From a virus: a DNA stretch of 36,753 bases. Position numbers and translations under genes: made by a program. Where the stretch lies: the IMG/VR virus record IMGVR_UViG_3300042691_023538, positions 1 to 36,753 of that record, one strand, 5' to 3'. Under the pieces are notes generated by a model that was given only the letters and a program-made list of their open reading frames with translations, did not search any database and was not told the origin of the DNA. Each line of letters opens with the position of its first letter. Position 1 is the stretch's first letter. Shown here one piece after another: positions 34,980-36,753 of this stretch.

Positions 34980-35579
34980 ATGGCATCAACAAAAGATAAC
35001 AAGACAATTTCCCAGTTCAAATCATCACTTGTCGGGGGCGGTGCCCGCCCCAACCTATTTGTAGTTGAGATGACATTAAGTGAACTTGGATTTGATCTTC
35101 CAACATTTGATTCAGACAAGTTCCAGTTTATGTGCAAAGCAGCTGCACTGCCTGCACAAAATATAGCATCTATTGATGTTCCTTTCCGTGGAAGAACTTT
35201 CAAGGTTGCTGGAGACAGAACAATTGATGCTTGGACAGTGACTGTTATTAATGATGAAGACTTTGTACTGAGAAGAGCATTTGAAGAATGGTCTAATCAA
35301 ATTGCAAGTCTTGATCTCAACCTTGGCGCAACCGATCCTACTGCTTATATGGCAACTGCCAGAGTATTCCAGTTGGGAAGAGGTTCAACCGCAAGCAGCC
35401 AAGATAATAGTGGAAGTGCTAATGCTGTTCTTGCTGAATATGAATTCATTGATATTTTCCCAACGAACGTTTCTCAGATTGATCTTTCCTACGATTCTTC
35501 AGACACAATTGAAGAGTTTACTGTAGAATTCCAAGTTCAATCATTTAACATTGTTGCAGCAGGCGGATCTAACGGATAA
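34980..35579 (+). CDS. 19: tail tube protein gp19
   Basis: The 199-residue protein (T4 gp19 is 163) forms the inner tail tube through which DNA passes. Family features are an N-terminal GGARPNLFVVEM segment near residues 19-30, MCKAAALPAQNIASIDVPFRGR near 48-70, and FKVAGDRTIDAWTVTVINDE with the following FEEWSNQ. The C-terminus is an alternating beta segment (SYDSSDTIEEFTVEFQVQSF). A Ser/Asn-rich insert (about 133-147) probably accounts for part of the extra length. The SD AAGGAGG is the strongest in the window, consistent with a major virion protein. The stop overlaps the promoter box of gp20. Confidence 0.95.
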   Translation: MASTKDNKTISQFKSSLVGGGARPNLFVVEMTLSELGFDLPTFDSDKFQFMCKAAALPAQNIASIDVPFRGRTFKVAGDRTIDAWTVTVINDEDFVLRRAFEEWSNQIASLDLNLGATDPTAYMATARVFQLGRGSTASSQDNSGSANAVLAEYEFIDIFPTNVSQIDLSYDSSDTIEEFTVEFQVQSFNIVAAGGSNG

Positions 35580-35585
35580 TAAATA
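35578..35585 (+). promoter_or_regulatory. T4-type late promoter box before gp20
   Basis: AATAAATA overlaps the gp19 TAA stop (35577-35579) and ends 29 nt before the portal gene ATG. No clear SD is seen before gp20. Confidence 0.6.
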
Positions 35586-35614
35586 GTCTTAGATCAAACC
35601 TAAAATAATAAATT

Positions 35615-36753
35615 ATGGCAAAATTATTTGGATTCTCTATAGAGGATACTGAACCACTATCTCCTGGAGTAGTCTCCCCCGTTCCCCAAAATAATGAGGA
35701 CGGGGTTGACCACTATATGAGTAGTGGTTTTTTTGGTTCTTATGTAGATATTGAGGGTGTTTATAGAACAGAATATGAATTAATTAAAAGATACCGCGAA
35801 ATGGCACTTCATCCTGAAGTTGATAGTGCCATTGAAGATATTGTAAATGAAGCCGTGGTTTCTGATACAAATGATACTCCCGTACAGATTGATCTAGATA
35901 ATCTTAATGCAAGTGATTCTATTAAGAAAAAAATAAGACACGAATTTAAATTTATTTTGGATCTATTAGATTTTGATAAGAAAGCTCACGAAATCTATAG
36001 AAACTGGTATATTGACGGTAGACTTTATTATCATAAAGTAATTGATCTAAAGAAACCAAACGAAGGTATTCAAGAACTACGTTATATTGACGCAATGAAG
36101 ATGCGTTATATACGTCAAAATAAAAAGAAACCAGAAGACAGATATAATATTTCAAAATTACAAAGCGATAATCCTATGGATTATAGCTTCCCAGACATTG
36201 AAGAGTATTTTATTTACAATCCCAAAAACTCTCAACCAACTGGGAATGTTAATGCAACTGGTGCAAGCCAAGGAATCAAAATGACAAAAGATTCCATCAC
36301 ATATTGCACTTCAGGACTTGTAGATAGAAATAAAGGAAATACTCTTTCATATCTTCATAAGGCAATCAAGTCACTTAATCAACTCCGTATGATTGAGGAC
36401 TCTCTTGTTATCTATAGATTATCTCGTGCTCCTGAGCGTAGAATTTTCTATATTGATGTTGGCAATCTCCCTAAAGTTAAGGCAGAACAGTATCTCCGTG
36501 ACGTTATGATGCGTTATCGCAACAAGCTTGTATATGATGCCAATACCGGAGAGATCCGTGATGATAAGAAATATATGGCAATGCTTGAGGATTTCTGGCT
36601 ACCTCGCCGTGAAGGTGGTAGAGGAACTGAGATTACTACACTCCCAGGTGGTCAAAACTTAGGAGAAATTACTGACATTGAGTACTTTAAAAAGAAACTG
36701 TATCGTTCTTTAAATGTTCCACCATCAAGAATGGATGGTGAAGGTGGATTTAA
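35615..36753 (+). CDS. 20: portal vertex protein gp20, 3' partial
   Basis: The frame opens at ATG 35615 and runs off the window after 379 complete codons; T4 gp20 is 524 residues, so roughly the last quarter is missing. The portal dodecamer occupies one capsid vertex, nucleates prohead assembly and binds the terminase and neck. Family segments include YRTEYELIKRYREMALHPEV and DSAIEDIVNEAV near 53-85, LRMIEDSLVIYRLSRAPERR and IFYIDVGNLPK near 258-290, and RYRNKLVYDANTGE then LPGGQNLGEI further on. The stretch from 36438 closely resembles the CPS1 site used to survey cyanomyovirus g20, apart from what I recall as a single mismatch. This supports the cyanophage affiliation. Confidence 0.95.
   Translation, partial: MAKLFGFSIEDTEPLSPGVVSPVPQNNEDGVDHYMSSGFFGSYVDIEGVYRTEYELIKRYREMALHPEVDSAIEDIVNEAVVSDTNDTPVQIDLDNLNASDSIKKKIRHEFKFILDLLDFDKKAHEIYRNWYIDGRLYYHKVIDLKKPNEGIQELRYIDAMKMRYIRQNKKKPEDRYNISKLQSDNPMDYSFPDIEEYFIYNPKNSQPTGNVNATGASQGIKMTKDSITYCTSGLVDRNKGNTLSYLHKAIKSLNQLRMIEDSLVIYRLSRAPERRIFYIDVGNLPKVKAEQYLRDVMMRYRNKLVYDANTGEIRDDKKYMAMLEDFWLPRREGGRGTEITTLPGGQNLGEITDIEYFKKKLYRSLNVPPSRMDGEGGF

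Overview
The window is an A+T-rich stretch of the structural (virion assembly) region of a T4-like myovirus. It looks like a marine cyanophage-type relative (Kyanoviridae-like). This rests on the T4 gene order gp25-gp6-(gp7 position)-gp8-...-gp13-gp14-gp15-gp16-gp17-gp18-gp19-gp20, on the giant YHYH-domain and DUF4815-type tail proteins, and on small Cys/Lys-rich proteins typical of that group. All genes lie on the + strand and are packed with 1-40 nt gaps or short overlaps. I see no tRNA, metabolic gene, CRISPR array, insertion sequence or integrase. No gene-free stretch exceeds about 85 nt. Host (Prochlorococcus, Synechococcus or another marine bacterium) is inference only.

Layout. 1-525: two small hypothetical genes, the first cut by the window edge. 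549-16591: baseplate wedge block, with gp25, gp6, a 4043-residue giant protein at the gp7 position, and gp8. 16598-24766: a 2722-residue DUF4815-type tail structural protein where T4 carries gp9-gp12 and wac. 24768-25158: two small overlapping genes. 25181-28529: neck and tail completion proteins gp13, gp14, gp15. 28526-32643: packaging block, with gp16 (small terminase), two inserted small-protein/modular genes, gp17 (large terminase) and a small zinc-binding protein. 32727-35579: tail sheath gp18 and tail tube gp19. 35615 to the end: portal gp20, cut by the window edge.

Transcription. Seven short intergenic gaps each carry a T4-type late promoter -10 box (NATAAATA or NCTAAATA), just upstream of gp25, gp8, gp13, gp15, gp18, gp19 and gp20. 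They split the region into units gp25-gp6-gp7-like, gp8-DUF4815-two small genes, gp13-gp14, gp15-gp16-insert-gp17-Zn protein, gp18, gp19 and gp20. Four of the seven boxes overlap the stop codon of the gene before.

Most notable biology. Several short beta-rich modules recur inside otherwise unrelated virion proteins: the gp7-like giant, gp8, the DUF4815 protein, gp14 and gp15. They appear to account for much of the unusual size of these proteins compared with T4. A second point of interest is the two-gene insertion between the terminase subunits. It holds a 51-residue basic protein whose N-terminus resembles the T4 capsid-targeting peptide, and a 549-residue mosaic protein with an EF-hand-type loop and Cys modules.
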